The notes under the pieces are model-generated. The model saw only the letters and a list, made by a program, of their open reading frames with translations. It ran no database searches and had not been told where the DNA came from. This document shows, in pieces, positions 1 to 9,766 of a stretch of 64,000 nt of DNA; position 1 is the first letter of the stretch, and every line of letters starts with the position of its first letter. The stretch comes from Paenibacillus sanguinis 2301083 = DSM 16941. GTDB taxonomy: Bacteria > Bacillota > Bacilli > Paenibacillales > Paenibacillaceae. A program made the translations under genes and the position numbers. The DNA lies in the NCBI RefSeq assembly GCF_000374825.1, contig NZ_KB895379.1, forward strand, positions 248,001 through 312,000, in the 5' to 3' direction.

Positions 1-81
1 TCCCCCGTTCACTTCCGCAGCCCGAACCGCACCTGCCAGGGAAATTCCCTTGACTCCACCACCTTCAAACACTGCGTTCAT
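1..81 (-). CDS. Patatin-like phospholipase, N-terminal fragment cut by window edge
   Basis: Seen: on the minus strand an open frame begins MNAVFEGGGVKGISLAGAVR and runs off the window. The GGGVKG stretch right after the start is the oxyanion-hole glycine motif (G-G-G-x-K/R-G) that opens patatin-like acyl hydrolases; the catalytic G-x-S-x-G would lie outside the window. An in-frame ATG two codons earlier, at position 87, is an alternative start. A purine-rich AGGAAGGGG lies about 15 bases upstream, inside an imperfect hairpin. Known: the family hydrolyses acyl chains from phospholipids. Inference: a cytoplasmic or membrane-associated lipase. Only about 27 residues are visible. Confidence 0.7.
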   Translation of the reverse strand, partial: MNAVFEGGGVKGISLAGAVRAAEVNGG

Positions 82-100
82 CAGCATCAGGCTAGCAGCA

Positions 101-146
101 CCCCTTCCTATCCATAAGGTCTACTGCTTATGTATGTCGATAGGGG
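101..146 (-). promoter_or_regulatory. Imperfect inverted repeat before patatin-like start
   Basis: CCTATC-CATAAG (107-118) pairs with CTTATG (127-132) and GATAGG (139-144), with a six-base bulge, and CCCC (101-104) can pair with GGGG (143-146). On the minus strand this hairpin contains the only ribosome-binding-like sequence before the patatin-like gene. It could control translation, but nothing else in the sequence proves this. Confidence 0.35.
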
Positions 147-167
147 CGTGCATATGCCTGTCCTTGC

Positions 168-1802
168 TTACTGGCCGTAATAAGCTTGCAGCAACGGAAT
201 TAACCCTAGCGGGTTCTTACGCAAATCCTTGGCACTGAAGAAGATGCTGCCTCGTATTTCCGGAACCTGACGATTATAGTCCAGTTGGTTGATGATCTCC
301 TGCGCACTCGACCAGCCGATCTCCGGCGTCCCTAGCTTGTATGGCGCGTGTCCGATGTACAGCTTGACGTTCGTTCCCTTGACCTCGCCTGCCCACCAGT
401 CGGCCAGATGGTCGTATTGGACCTCCTTGCGTGACATACTCCAATAAATCTGTGGAGCTACATAATCGATCCATTCACGTTTGATCCACTTGCGAACGTC
501 CGCATACATATGGTCATATGTTGTGACTCCGGCCTTCGTGTCCGAGCCGGTAATATCTACGTCCTTGTTGCGCCATACCCCAAACGGACTGATTCCGAAG
601 GATACCCCCGGTTTGGATTGATGAATGCGTTGTCCCAGCTTCTCTACAAAACGGTTGATGTTATCCCTTCTCCAGTCGCCTTTATCTTTCAGGTTCTGAG
701 CATTATAGGTTTTGTAGGTTGTATCGTCGTTAAATTTCTTGCTGGCGGTCTCACCGGTTGGGTAGAAATAATCGTCCAGATGAACACCGTCAATATCATA
801 TCCGTTCACAACCTCCATAATGGCGGAGATTACGTGTTCACGGGCCTGGGGCACTCCAGGATTAATATACAATTTCCCGTTGTACTTGACAGTCCAGTCC
901 GGGTGCTCCTTGGCCACATGATTGGCGGGCAGCTTGCTGACATCTGCCCCGGTACTGGCACGGAACGGGTTAAACCAGGCATGGAACTCCATTCCTCTAC
1001 GATGAGTCTCCTCAATAAGAAATTGAAGGGGATCATATCCCGGGTCCTTGCCCGCCGTTCCGGTGAGGTAAGCAGACCAAGGAACCAGCTTGGACGGATA
1101 GATCGCATCGGCCTCCGGGCGAACCTGTACAAACACAGCATTCATCCCCATGGCCTGCACCTCGTCCAGCAGCCGGATATATTCCGCTTTCTGTACATCT
1201 GTCTTACCGTAAGAGCCTTTGGTTGGCCAATCGAGATTGAATACGGTAGAGATCCATACACCGCGCAGCTCGTCAGCAGAGCCACCGGGAGTGGATGGCG
1301 GTGACGGAATATCAACGGGTGGAGCATCCGTGCCCGGCTCAGGCTGGGTTACCCCATCACTCGATCCGGAGTTCAACGTAATCGTTCGGTTTACGTTATT
1401 CCAGTTCACTGTGAGTCCAAGCTGCTCACTGACAAATCGCAAAGGCACCATTGTCCGTTCCCCGCTGACTTCTACGGAAGCGTCCAATTGGATGGTCTCT
1501 CCGTTGACCGTGGCAATTGTGGCTCCACTGGTCAGAACCAGCATATTGCCGTCCTTCTCAATGATGGCTGTCTTGTCCGATTGGGACCAGTCCACTCGTG
1601 CTCCCAGGCCTTCGCTAATGACGCGAAGCGGTACCATCGTTACATCGGCTCCAGGCTTGATATACGGGGGAGAATCCGTGGACAATAACGCCCCGTCCAG
1701 ATAAATGCGAATGTCCGCTGTACCAGCTGCTTCCAGCTTTCCGGTATTCGGCCAGATCAGCATCAGAATGAAGATAGGAATCCACCAAGCGCGTAATTTC
1801 AT
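168..1802 (-). CDS. Secreted glycosyl hydrolase-like protein (GHL10/YngK family) with copper-amine-oxidase N-terminal domain
   Basis: About 544 residues. The start at 1802 was chosen because GGAGG lies six bases upstream; an earlier in-frame ATG at 1844 has no such site. Residues 1-27 are a signal peptide (MKLRAWWIPIFILMLIWP...). Residues about 28-142 form two copper-amine-oxidase-type N-terminal repeats (each with VPLR and WN/WS plus TI elements), usually read as a cell-wall or substrate binding module. After a Pro/Gly/Ser linker, about 178-490 is a GHL10 TIM barrel (opening ELRGVWISTVFNLDW, then FHAWFNPFRA and DGVHLDDYFYP). Known: GHL10 proteins such as YngK are predicted glycosidases whose substrate is not settled. 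Inference: an exported enzyme acting on wall or extracellular glycans. It appears to be transcribed alone. Confidence 0.88.
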   Translation of the reverse strand: MKLRAWWIPIFILMLIWPNTGKLEAAGTADIRIYLDGALLSTDSPPYIKPGADVTMVPLRVISEGLGARVDWSQSDKTAIIEKDGNMLVLTSGATIATVNGETIQLDASVEVSGERTMVPLRFVSEQLGLTVNWNNVNRTITLNSGSSDGVTQPEPGTDAPPVDIPSPPSTPGGSADELRGVWISTVFNLDWPTKGSYGKTDVQKAEYIRLLDEVQAMGMNAVFVQVRPEADAIYPSKLVPWSAYLTGTAGKDPGYDPLQFLIEETHRRGMEFHAWFNPFRASTGADVSKLPANHVAKEHPDWTVKYNGKLYINPGVPQAREHVISAIMEVVNGYDIDGVHLDDYFYPTGETASKKFNDDTTYKTYNAQNLKDKGDWRRDNINRFVEKLGQRIHQSKPGVSFGISPFGVWRNKDVDITGSDTKAGVTTYDHMYADVRKWIKREWIDYVAPQIYWSMSRKEVQYDHLADWWAGEVKGTNVKLYIGHAPYKLGTPEIGWSSAQEIINQLDYNRQVPEIRGSIFFSAKDLRKNPLGLIPLLQAYYGQ

Positions 1803-1929
1803 GAGTAACCTCCAAAACATTTTATATGTACAAGCAGAATGCATGCACCCATATTAACGCTTTGAGACACCCAAGAGTTGCGCTTTTTCCAGAAAAAGCA
1901 GGTTAACCGAGCCAGCTACATAAGCGCAT

Positions 1930-1967
1930 AGAAAAAGCATCTGCCTTGGCCCTAAGACAGATGCTTC
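1930..1967 (-). terminator. Rho-independent terminator after mntR
   Basis: On the minus strand AAGCATCTG (1958-1966) pairs with CAGATGCTT (1935-1943) and is followed by TTTTTC. It lies three bases beyond the mntR stop codon. Confidence 0.85.
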
Positions 1968-1969
1968 TT

Positions 1970-2395
1970 CTAGGATTCATTTAATAATTCCTGATGAACA
2001 TTCTCAAGCTCATTCATGCGGGAGGCATCACGTTTGAAATATTCTACCAGCGTAGCGATACGTGTGATAGAGTCCCAGCTCAAATGATGCTCAATTCCTT
2101 CGACATCTTTATAAATATTCTCATGCTCCACACCGATCATGCCAAGGAACTCCTCCAGCAATTGATGGCGGTCCACAAGTCGTTTGCCGATTTTCTTCCC
2201 TTTGCTGGTCAGGACAAGACCCCGATATTTCTCGTAAATCAAATATTCATCCTTGTCCAATTTTTGAATCATTTTCGTAACGGAGGAAGGATGAACCTCC
2301 AAACCTTCCGCAATATCGGATACACGAGCGTAGCCTTTCTCGTCGATCAGCTTGTAAATCCGCTCCAAATAATCCTCCATACTGGGCGTTGGCAT
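1970..2395 (-). CDS. mntR: Manganese-responsive transcriptional regulator MntR
   Basis: 141 residues, the usual length for MntR of the DtxR/IdeR family. Residues 1-65 are the winged helix ([20 protein letters not shown]), followed by the dimerisation and metal-binding helices. All six metal ligands known from Bacillus subtilis MntR are present at the same positions: D8, E11, H77, E99, E102, H103. Known: with Mn(II) bound it represses Mn uptake genes. D8 favours manganese over iron. The gene lies just downstream of the zinc-uptake/ccdA genes but separated by about 120 bases, so it probably has its own promoter. An AGAGGG ribosome site lies nine bases before the ATG. Confidence 0.95.
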   Translation of the reverse strand: MPTPSMEDYLERIYKLIDEKGYARVSDIAEGLEVHPSSVTKMIQKLDKDEYLIYEKYRGLVLTSKGKKIGKRLVDRHQLLEEFLGMIGVEHENIYKDVEGIEHHLSWDSITRIATLVEYFKRDASRMNELENVHQELLNES

Positions 2396-2519
2396 CTGAT
2401 GATTCCCTCTTTTCCATGAGTTAACGCGGACTTAATGTACGCAAAACATTACTCTGTTAATGATACATGTTATGATTGTCCATTGGCAAGTGCACTTCAG
2501 ACACTACAATCGTCCACGC

Positions 2520-3233
2520 CTAGAATTTTAGCCATTCCGGAGTGATCTGCTGAAGCCAGATGGTAATCTGCGCCATACGGTTTGTGAACAGCAGCACACC
2601 CATCAGCAACATAAGAGCTCCTCCGATTTTCATAATCACCGCAGAATATTTCAGAATCCATTTGGTTGAGCCGATAAAAAAGGCCAGTATGAAAAATGGC
2701 AGCGCGAAGCCCAGCGTATATGCTGTAATAAGTCTGATCCAGGTGTTTGGTTCCGTCACCGCCATAGCGATAATTGCAGCCAGAATCGGCCCCACACAAG
2801 GCGACCATCCCGCCGAGAAGCCGATTCCAAAAATAAATGAACCAATATATCCGGCAGGCTTGGATGTCAGGTTTATTTTCCGTTCCTTCATCAGAAATTG
2901 CGGCTGGAACAAGCCTAATAAGACCAAACCCATGACCATGATTAATATAGCTGATAATTGCCGAATCAGCACGCGGTATTGATTGAAGAACTCTCCGAAC
3001 AGGCCGGCCCCAAACCCCAGCGTGTAAAATACAACCGAAAAGCCAAGGATAAACGCCAATGTATGCGTCATCGTCCGGAAGCGAACTTCCCGCTTCCCCT
3101 GCTCTGTCTTGAGCTGCTGCACGGACAATCCCGTAATATAAGACAGGTAAGACGGATACAACGGCAGGCAGCAGGGGGAAATAAACGACGCTATCCCCGC
3201 ACCAAAGGCAATGCCGAGATGAATATCAGCCAT
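2520..3233 (-). CDS. CcdA-like thiol-disulfide / cytochrome c biogenesis membrane protein
   Basis: 237 residues with about six hydrophobic helices. It carries the two paired cysteine sites of the CcdA/DsbD transmembrane family: SPCCLPLYPSYL in helix 1 (with one extra cysteine) and GWSPCVGPIL in helix 4. Known: the family passes reducing equivalents from cytoplasmic thioredoxin across the membrane. AGGAGG stands four bases before the ATG. It begins 30 bases after the znuB-like gene, so it is probably the last gene of the zinc-uptake operon. No thioredoxin-like partner or cytochrome c gene is nearby, so the substrate is unknown. Confidence 0.88.
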   Translation of the reverse strand: MADIHLGIAFGAGIASFISPCCLPLYPSYLSYITGLSVQQLKTEQGKREVRFRTMTHTLAFILGFSVVFYTLGFGAGLFGEFFNQYRVLIRQLSAILIMVMGLVLLGLFQPQFLMKERKINLTSKPAGYIGSFIFGIGFSAGWSPCVGPILAAIIAMAVTEPNTWIRLITAYTLGFALPFFILAFFIGSTKWILKYSAVIMKIGGALMLLMGVLLFTNRMAQITIWLQQITPEWLKF

Positions 3234-3263
3234 TCAGACCTCCTATGTATATCCCGGGTAGGG

Positions 3264-4067
3264 CTACGCGGAGAACCCCCGTTTTCCCAGCAGGGTTAAT
3301 ATAAGCATCCCAATCAGCAGCAGCACAATCGTCGCCCCGGGGGCCAAATTCCAGATACCCGCTACCATCAGCCCTGCGACTACAGCGATTTCTGCAATAA
3401 TGACCGAGAAAATCACCGAAGACCTGAAGCTTCTGGCAATCAGCAAGCTACAAGCTGCCGGAATTGTCAGCAAAGCGGAAACAAGCAGCGCCCCCACAAT
3501 TTTAATGGCTGTACTGATAACAAGAGCCGTCATGACAGTAAGCAGCAGATTCAGCATCTTGACCGGCAGGCCGCTAACCGATGCCGCATCCTCTTCAAAG
3601 GTAAGCAAGAAGAATTCCTTAAAGAAGGCAAATACGATGACAATCACCACGATAGTAACGGCAAAAGCTACATATAAATCCATCGTGTCCAGTGTAAAGA
3701 TGCTGCCAAATAAATAACTGGTTACATCTGTATTGTAGCCCATCCCCAGCGTAAAGAACAAGGAAGCCAGAGCCACGCCGCCGGACATAATGATGGCGAT
3801 GGATAGCTCGGCATATCCTTTGTAAGCCTTGCGCAGCTTCTCGATGGCAAAGGAAGCCACCACGGCAAAAACCAAGCCCACCCCAACAGGATATGCCCCA
3901 ACCAGCAGCCCCAGGGCAACCCCGGCAATGGTCACATGAGCAAGCGTATCTCCAATCATGGACAAGCGCCGCAGCACAAGGAAAATGCCAATAAGCGGGG
4001 CCGTCAGCCCAATCAGCAGCCCTCCGGTCAGCGCTCTTTGAAAGAAATCAGCAGTTAAAATTTCCAA
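3264..4067 (-). CDS. znuB: Zinc/manganese ABC transporter permease (ZnuB-like)
   Basis: About 267 residues, an ABC-3 family membrane protein with eight or nine hydrophobic segments. It opens MEILTADFFQRALTGGLLIG, which is typical of zinc permeases. The TTG at 4067 was preferred because AGGAG lies nine bases upstream; a TTG at 4076 is only two bases from that site. The stretch GDTLAHVTIAGVALG is the cytoplasmic loop expected to contact the ATPase. Third gene of the operon znuA-znuC-znuB-ccdA. The metal cannot be read from this subunit alone; zinc follows from the His-rich binding protein and the Zur-type box upstream. Confidence 0.9.
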   Translation of the reverse strand: MEILTADFFQRALTGGLLIGLTAPLIGIFLVLRRLSMIGDTLAHVTIAGVALGLLVGAYPVGVGLVFAVVASFAIEKLRKAYKGYAELSIAIIMSGGVALASLFFTLGMGYNTDVTSYLFGSIFTLDTMDLYVAFAVTIVVIVIVFAFFKEFFLLTFEEDAASVSGLPVKMLNLLLTVMTALVISTAIKIVGALLVSALLTIPAACSLLIARSFRSSVIFSVIIAEIAVVAGLMVAGIWNLAPGATIVLLLIGMLILTLLGKRGFSA

Positions 4068-4142
4068 AAACCACAACTCCTAAAGGTTTTGCCAAGCAAA
4101 ACCAACTTCGTATGTCTTTTTTGCTTTGATTGCTTTATTCAA

Positions 4143-4907
4143 CTACACCAAGGAATGCTGCAGGTCCGGTATCGCACAGTCCTGATCATGCGAATGCCGC
4201 ACATAGAACTTGATTCCGCCGCACTGCTTGCGAGGCTCTTGTCCCAAGCGCCCTTCGATCAGAGCAATATCATGGGACACCATCAGAAAAGTCATATGAT
4301 GATGAGCATGCAAATGGAAGATTAACTCAAAAAAGTCGGCCTGCGTCTGCGCGTCAATCCCCACCGTCGGTTCATCGAGGATCAGCAAATCCGGCTTATT
4401 AATCAAGGCTCTGGCTAAAAAGACGCGTTGCTGCTGTCCCCCGGATAGCTGCCCGATCCGCTTGTCGGCAATGCTGCTGATGCGCATCACTTCCAGAGCA
4501 TCTTCACATTTCTTGTGCTCTGCACGACCAACTCGGCGGAAAATTTGCCGGTTATGATAAAGACCTGATAATACCACCTCACGCACCGTTGCGGGAAACA
4601 GTGGGTTAAAGGCATTCTTCTGGGGCACATAGCCTATTCGCTTCCAATCGCGAAATCGCCTGATGGGTTGACCAAACAAGCGAATCTCTCCCTGCGTCGG
4701 CTGCAGGAGACCAACCATCATACGCAGCAATGTCGTTTTCCCGGCTCCGTTGGAACCAATCACGCCAACGAAATCCCGTTCATGCACCTCAAAGCTAAGA
4801 TCAGTGATGACCTTCTGATCCTGATAGGAGAAGGACACCCGATCCAGTTCAATGATGCTGTCATGACAAACGGCCTCTTCGGCCGCGTTAACATTGTATT
4901 TGATCAT
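4143..4907 (-). CDS. znuC: Zinc ABC transporter ATP-binding protein (ZnuC-like)
   Basis: About 254 residues. Walker A GSNGAGKT, Q-loop QKNAF, signature LSGGQQQR, Walker B LLILDEPTVGID and the switch histidine in VSHD are all present. The ATG at 4907 was chosen because GGAAGG lies nine bases upstream; an ATG at 4916 overlaps that ribosome site. Known: such ATPases energise the ABC-3 permease for Zn/Mn import. The C-terminal tail is rich in His and Cys (GGIKFYVRHSHDQDC), which may allow metal sensing or may only reflect the family. Located 35 bases after znuA. Confidence 0.92.
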   Translation of the reverse strand: MIKYNVNAAEEAVCHDSIIELDRVSFSYQDQKVITDLSFEVHERDFVGVIGSNGAGKTTLLRMMVGLLQPTQGEIRLFGQPIRRFRDWKRIGYVPQKNAFNPLFPATVREVVLSGLYHNRQIFRRVGRAEHKKCEDALEVMRISSIADKRIGQLSGGQQQRVFLARALINKPDLLILDEPTVGIDAQTQADFFELIFHLHAHHHMTFLMVSHDIALIEGRLGQEPRKQCGGIKFYVRHSHDQDCAIPDLQHSLV

Positions 4908-4941
4908 TAATAGCATCCTTCCACATACTGATGTCTACTAT

Positions 4942-5973
4942 CTATTGTAGAGCCAGCACCAGATTTTGCAAATTATTCTCCATCAGTGTGAAATAATTAT
5001 CCCCTGCCTGCTCCTGATCCTTCGTTAAACCTTCTACCGGGTTCAGGACAAGAGTTTCGACACCCGCTTCAGCAGCCAAGGTCTTGGCCAGCTTATCGGA
5101 CACCAGCTCTTCAAAGAAAATATAGCGTATGCCTTCTTCCTTCACCTTCTTCGTCAGCGCGATTAAGTCCTGCGCTCTAGGCTCTGCTTCGGGGGAAAGC
5201 CCCATAATAGCATGTTGAGTTAAGCCATAATCGCGGCACAGATAACCAAAGGCCTGGTGAGACACGACAATTTCCTTCTTATGCAAAGACGCTAGCTGTT
5301 CAGTAAACTTAGCATCCAATGCCCGCAGCTTGCTGACAAGCTCTTCGTAGCGAGCTTCATATAACTCCTGATGTACAGGATCTGCTTCAACATAGCTGTT
5401 CTTGATATTCTCCGCCATGATCATCGCCGATTTCGGACTAACCCAAGTATGGGGGTCAACAGCATGGCTATTCGTTTCTTTCTCGGACTCATGATTGGCA
5501 TCATGCTCCTCATCCTCGTGGTCGTGGTTATGTCCGGTCTCTTCCCCCTCCGGGGCGTGCCCGTGGCCATGCCCATCATCGCCAGCAGCTTCAATCAACT
5601 TGATGCCCTGGCTGACCTCAACCGGCTTCACAGCCGCATCGGCATTCAGTCCCTTTAAGAAATTAGGCACCCAGCCTTCCAGACCTGCCCCGTTATAGAA
5701 GAACAATTGCGCCTTGGACGTATTTAAAATATCCTGACTCCGCGGGGTCCAATCGTGAGGCTCTACACCTGTGGGCAGCAGATTGATTACGTTGGCTTCC
5801 TCACCGCCAATCGTCTTGGCAAACTCATATATCGGATAAAAGCTGGTAATGACATTAACCTTACCCTCTACGACGCCCCCGCCTGCGCTTTTTCCACAAG
5901 CAGACAACACCAACAGCACCGCGAGCAGCAAGGCTGCAAAGCCAGCTCTCCGTTTCAACTTGGGCAAAACCAT
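4942..5973 (-). CDS. znuA: Zinc-binding lipoprotein of an ABC importer (ZnuA)
   Basis: 343 residues. A lipoprotein signal ends in LSAC (Cys about 26), so the protein is anchored outside the membrane. The fold is the cluster A-I (SBP_bac_9) type. A low-complexity loop rich in His, Asp and Glu (about 132-172, with repeated HGH and HNHDHED) sits just before VDPHTWVSP, as in zinc-specific ZnuA proteins rather than manganese ones. Further conserved histidines are in VVSHQAFGYL. AGGAGG lies just before the ATG. First gene of the zinc operon, with a consensus sigma-A promoter overlapped by a Zur-type operator. Confidence 0.94.
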   Translation of the reverse strand: MVLPKLKRRAGFAALLLAVLLVLSACGKSAGGGVVEGKVNVITSFYPIYEFAKTIGGEEANVINLLPTGVEPHDWTPRSQDILNTSKAQLFFYNGAGLEGWVPNFLKGLNADAAVKPVEVSQGIKLIEAAGDDGHGHGHAPEGEETGHNHDHEDEEHDANHESEKETNSHAVDPHTWVSPKSAMIMAENIKNSYVEADPVHQELYEARYEELVSKLRALDAKFTEQLASLHKKEIVVSHQAFGYLCRDYGLTQHAIMGLSPEAEPRAQDLIALTKKVKEEGIRYIFFEELVSDKLAKTLAAEAGVETLVLNPVEGLTKDQEQAGDNYFTLMENNLQNLVLALQ

Positions 5974-5992
5974 TTAAAATCCTCCTCGTTAC

Positions 5993-6013
5993 AAATCGTA
6001 ATGATTACCAAAA
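5993..6013 (-). promoter_or_regulatory. Zur-type operator upstream of znuA
   Basis: TCGTAAT-G-ATTACCA (5996-6010) matches the Bacillus Zur 7-1-7 palindrome TCGTAAT-N-ATTACGA at 14 of 15 positions. It sits right after the -10 element, near the expected transcription start, where a bound repressor would block initiation. Confidence 0.85.
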
Positions 6014-6015
6014 GG

Positions 6016-6045
6016 ATTATAGGACTTTTGCGCAAGCCTTGTCAA
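6016..6045 (-). promoter_or_regulatory. Sigma-A promoter of znuACB-ccdA
   Basis: On the minus strand TTGACA (6040-6045) and TATAAT (6016-6021) are both perfect consensus hexamers, 18 bases apart. The -35 lies in the 3' end of a decayed response-regulator gene. Confidence 0.85.
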
Positions 6046-6265
6046 CTTAAAATATATTCGGCGGCGGTTATACTGGCATTATATGTTTGATACCGACGCA
6101 GTTGGGCTTTTACCCTGGCAATCAATTCAAGAGGTCGAAACCGTTGATCTCCGGCATGATAATATCCAAAATGGCAAGGTCAAGCTCGGTGGTTTCTATG
6201 CAGGCAAGCGCCTCACTTGCAGAATACTAGTGATTTTTACCTGAAGAAATTCCTAAGATTTTCAT
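6042..6265 (-). pseudogene. Remnant of an OmpR/VanR-type response regulator
   Basis: Not an intact gene. From ATG at 6265 the frame reads MKILG..., hits TAG after 12 codons, then continues in frame as SEALACIETTELDLAILDII and MPEINGFDLL, which is the beta-3/alpha-3 core of a receiver domain with the phosphate-accepting Asp in ILDIIMP. It then stops (6122-6124). Shifting frame gives ELIARVKAQLRRYQTYN, the end of a VanR/PhoB-type receiver (usually after KPF). The segment between INGFDLL and ELIARVKAQ, which would hold the conserved Thr and Lys, is missing, as is the DNA-binding domain. So the gene carries at least one stop, an internal deletion and a frameshift. Its last bases now supply the -35 of the znuA promoter. 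Confidence 0.7.
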
Positions 6266-6292
6266 AAGGTTAATCTAGGCTCCAAGCTAAAA

Positions 6293-6433
6293 TCAGTGGT
6301 TGACGTTTGGACGAAGGGGAAGCTGCGGGCAGGGTTCTTCCAATCGCTGTTGTTCATCGATTTCTTTATTCCCTAAATTCAAATGATGTAGAAATCCATT
6401 CACAAAGGCGACCACTCCGTTTTTCCAGAATCC
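6293..6433 (-). other. Unidentified open fragment without a start
   Basis: Between the metG terminator and the response-regulator remnant an open frame of about 46 codons reads WKNGVVAFVNGFLHHLNLG and onward to a TGA. It has no ATG and no ribosome site. The codon pattern looks protein-like, so it may be another broken piece of the same lost locus, but I recognise no family. The rest of 6266-6480 holds nothing I can name. Confidence 0.2.
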
Positions 6434-6489
6434 CTACAACCCTCCGCTGCATAGAGGCCTGCTGTCAACCGCTAGTCTTAAGATAGAAC

Positions 6490-6522
6490 AAAAAAACCGC
6501 CGGAATGGCTATTCCTGGCGGT
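6490..6522 (-). terminator. Terminator after metG
   Basis: Minus-strand stem ACCGCCaGGAAT / ATTCCGGCGGT followed by seven T residues, 35 bases beyond the metG stop codon. Confidence 0.9.
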
Positions 6523-6557
6523 CAGCTAATTAAACGCTAAGTATGAATATGGAATGT

Positions 6558-8591
<2,034 letters not shown>

Positions 8592-8616
8592 TCAGCTCCT
8601 TCTGTAAAATGACAAC

Positions 8617-8899
8617 AAAAAAAACTCCCATCCCCTATGGGACGAGAGAGTTCTCACGTGTTACCACCCAAATTCCCTGCTTCTTCACAGAACACAGGCT
8701 CCGTTGGTCATGACGACCTGCCGTTAACGCCGGCCCATGCGCCACTCCCTTACCGATTGTTTTTTGCAGACTTGTCGGCTCGAAAGCAGTTCCTCCCGGA
8801 CCATCTTCCAAAGAAACTCCAGGCCGGTTTGCAGCTTCCCCGGCTCTCTGTAGCTGGATTATCCCTTGTACTCATCCGTTCACTGGAAGTATATAGATA
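8617..8899 (-). promoter_or_regulatory. T-box riboswitch leader of metG
   Basis: The roughly 280-base leader carries the hallmarks of a tRNA-sensing T-box: an AGAGAGCCGGGGAAGCTG stretch (8834-8856 region) in stem I, a candidate AUG specifier at 8804-8802, the T-box sequence TGGGTGGTAACACGTG (8655-8670), and then a terminator stem (about 8618-8652) that starts with AACTCTCTCGTCCC and ends with eight T residues. Known: uncharged tRNA pairs with the specifier and T-box and prevents termination. The AUG specifier fits the downstream gene. Confidence 0.9.
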
Positions 8900-8905
8900 T
8901 CCCTT

Positions 8906-8934
8906 ATAATAAAAGTTGTTCCATGACGTGTCAA
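8906..8934 (-). promoter_or_regulatory. Promoter of the metG leader
   Basis: TTGACA (8929-8934) and TATTAT (8906-8911) on the minus strand, 17 bases apart; transcription should start near 8899, at the 5' end of the T-box leader. Confidence 0.75.
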
Positions 8935-9017
8935 GCCGCCATCTGCTCAAGGCTTATGGCTTGGCCTGATCACTCCTCAGTGGAGAGGTTATCTCTCCGC
9001 CCTGCCGCTTCTCTGCC

Positions 9018-9239
9018 TTAGGGGGGAACCGGATCAATCCCTCCAGGATGAAACGGATGGCATTTGGCAATCCGCTTGGCGGCCAGCCATGAGCCCTTCA
9101 GCGGCCCATGGACTTCAATCGCTTCCAGAGCATAAGCCGAGCAAGTCGGATAGAACCGGCAGGTCGGCGGTTTGAGCGGCGATATCAGCTTGCGGTAAAC
9201 ATAAATCGGAGCTTGAAAGGTCTTGCGAACAATGCCCAT
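9018..9239 (-). CDS. yidD: Membrane protein insertion efficiency factor YidD
   Basis: 73 residues, full length for the family. Contains [23 protein letters not shown] split over the hallmark CRF.PTCS and later [18 protein letters not shown]. An N-terminal amphipathic segment ([16 protein letters not shown]) is expected to attach to the membrane surface. Known: YidD assists YidC/Sec-dependent insertion of membrane proteins. GAGGGGG stands before the ATG. It follows the Zur-like gene by a single base, so the two are almost certainly cotranscribed. The region 8940-9017 after it shows only a short GGAGAG/CTCTCC hairpin (8982-8998) without a T-run. Confidence 0.95.
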   Translation of the reverse strand: MGIVRKTFQAPIYVYRKLISPLKPPTCRFYPTCSAYALEAIEVHGPLKGSWLAAKRIAKCHPFHPGGIDPVPP

Positions 9240-9240
9240 C

Positions 9241-9696
9241 TTATGCCCCCTCGTGCTGCTCCGGCGACGGCTGTGCTTTGCCGTCCGTGCGGCAGTTTTT
9301 ACAATACCCGAACACTTCGAACTTATGCTTCACCACCTGGAATTGCTCAGGCGCATCCGTCAGTGGCATCGGGCAGAATTGAATGGGGTAAGTCTTCTCA
9401 CATTGCAGACAGATCATATGGTGATGATGATGCCCTTCGCTGCAACCCGCTCGAAACTTAAGACCATCCTCAAAAACAACCTGTTCAAGTACACCCAGCT
9501 CCTCCATGACCCGTAAATTGCGGTACACGGTATCAAAGCTAAGCCCACTATATTGCTTGCACATATATTGGTAAACATCTCTTGGCGTGAGGTAAGCATC
9601 CCGTTCCGCGAACAGCTTGGCCAAGCTTCTGCGCTGATCGGTAATTCTCAATCCCCGGCTAGACATTACTCTGATAATTTCCTCTGTCGACAGCAT
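9241..9696 (-). CDS. zur: Fur-family metal-dependent repressor, probably Zur
   Basis: About 151 residues from the ATG at 9696, chosen for the GGGAGG site eight bases upstream; a start at 9729 has none. The winged helix covers residues 1-80 ([26 protein letters not shown]). The dimerisation domain has [18 protein letters not shown] and FGYCKNCR; the two CxxC pairs are the structural zinc site of the family. Fur, PerR and Zur are hard to separate by eye. Zur is preferred because the only operator of this family seen in the window is the Zur-type box before znuA, and manganese is covered by MntR. Confidence 0.8.
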   Translation of the reverse strand: MLSTEEIIRVMSSRGLRITDQRRSLAKLFAERDAYLTPRDVYQYMCKQYSGLSFDTVYRNLRVMEELGVLEQVVFEDGLKFRAGCSEGHHHHHMICLQCEKTYPIQFCPMPLTDAPEQFQVVKHKFEVFGYCKNCRTDGKAQPSPEQHEGA

Positions 9697-9766
9697 GTGA
9701 CATTCCTCCCGTCTACATCCTACCTCCATGCGTCTTATCTAATAATGCCCCAAATTCGCGGCTGCG

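Noticed and set aside
510-1304. 264-codon plus-strand open frame
   Set aside because: Antisense to the GHL10 protein with no start signal or family features.
8618-8652. Simple terminator reading of the stem before metG
   Set aside because: It is part of the T-box antiterminator/terminator pair and is reported there.
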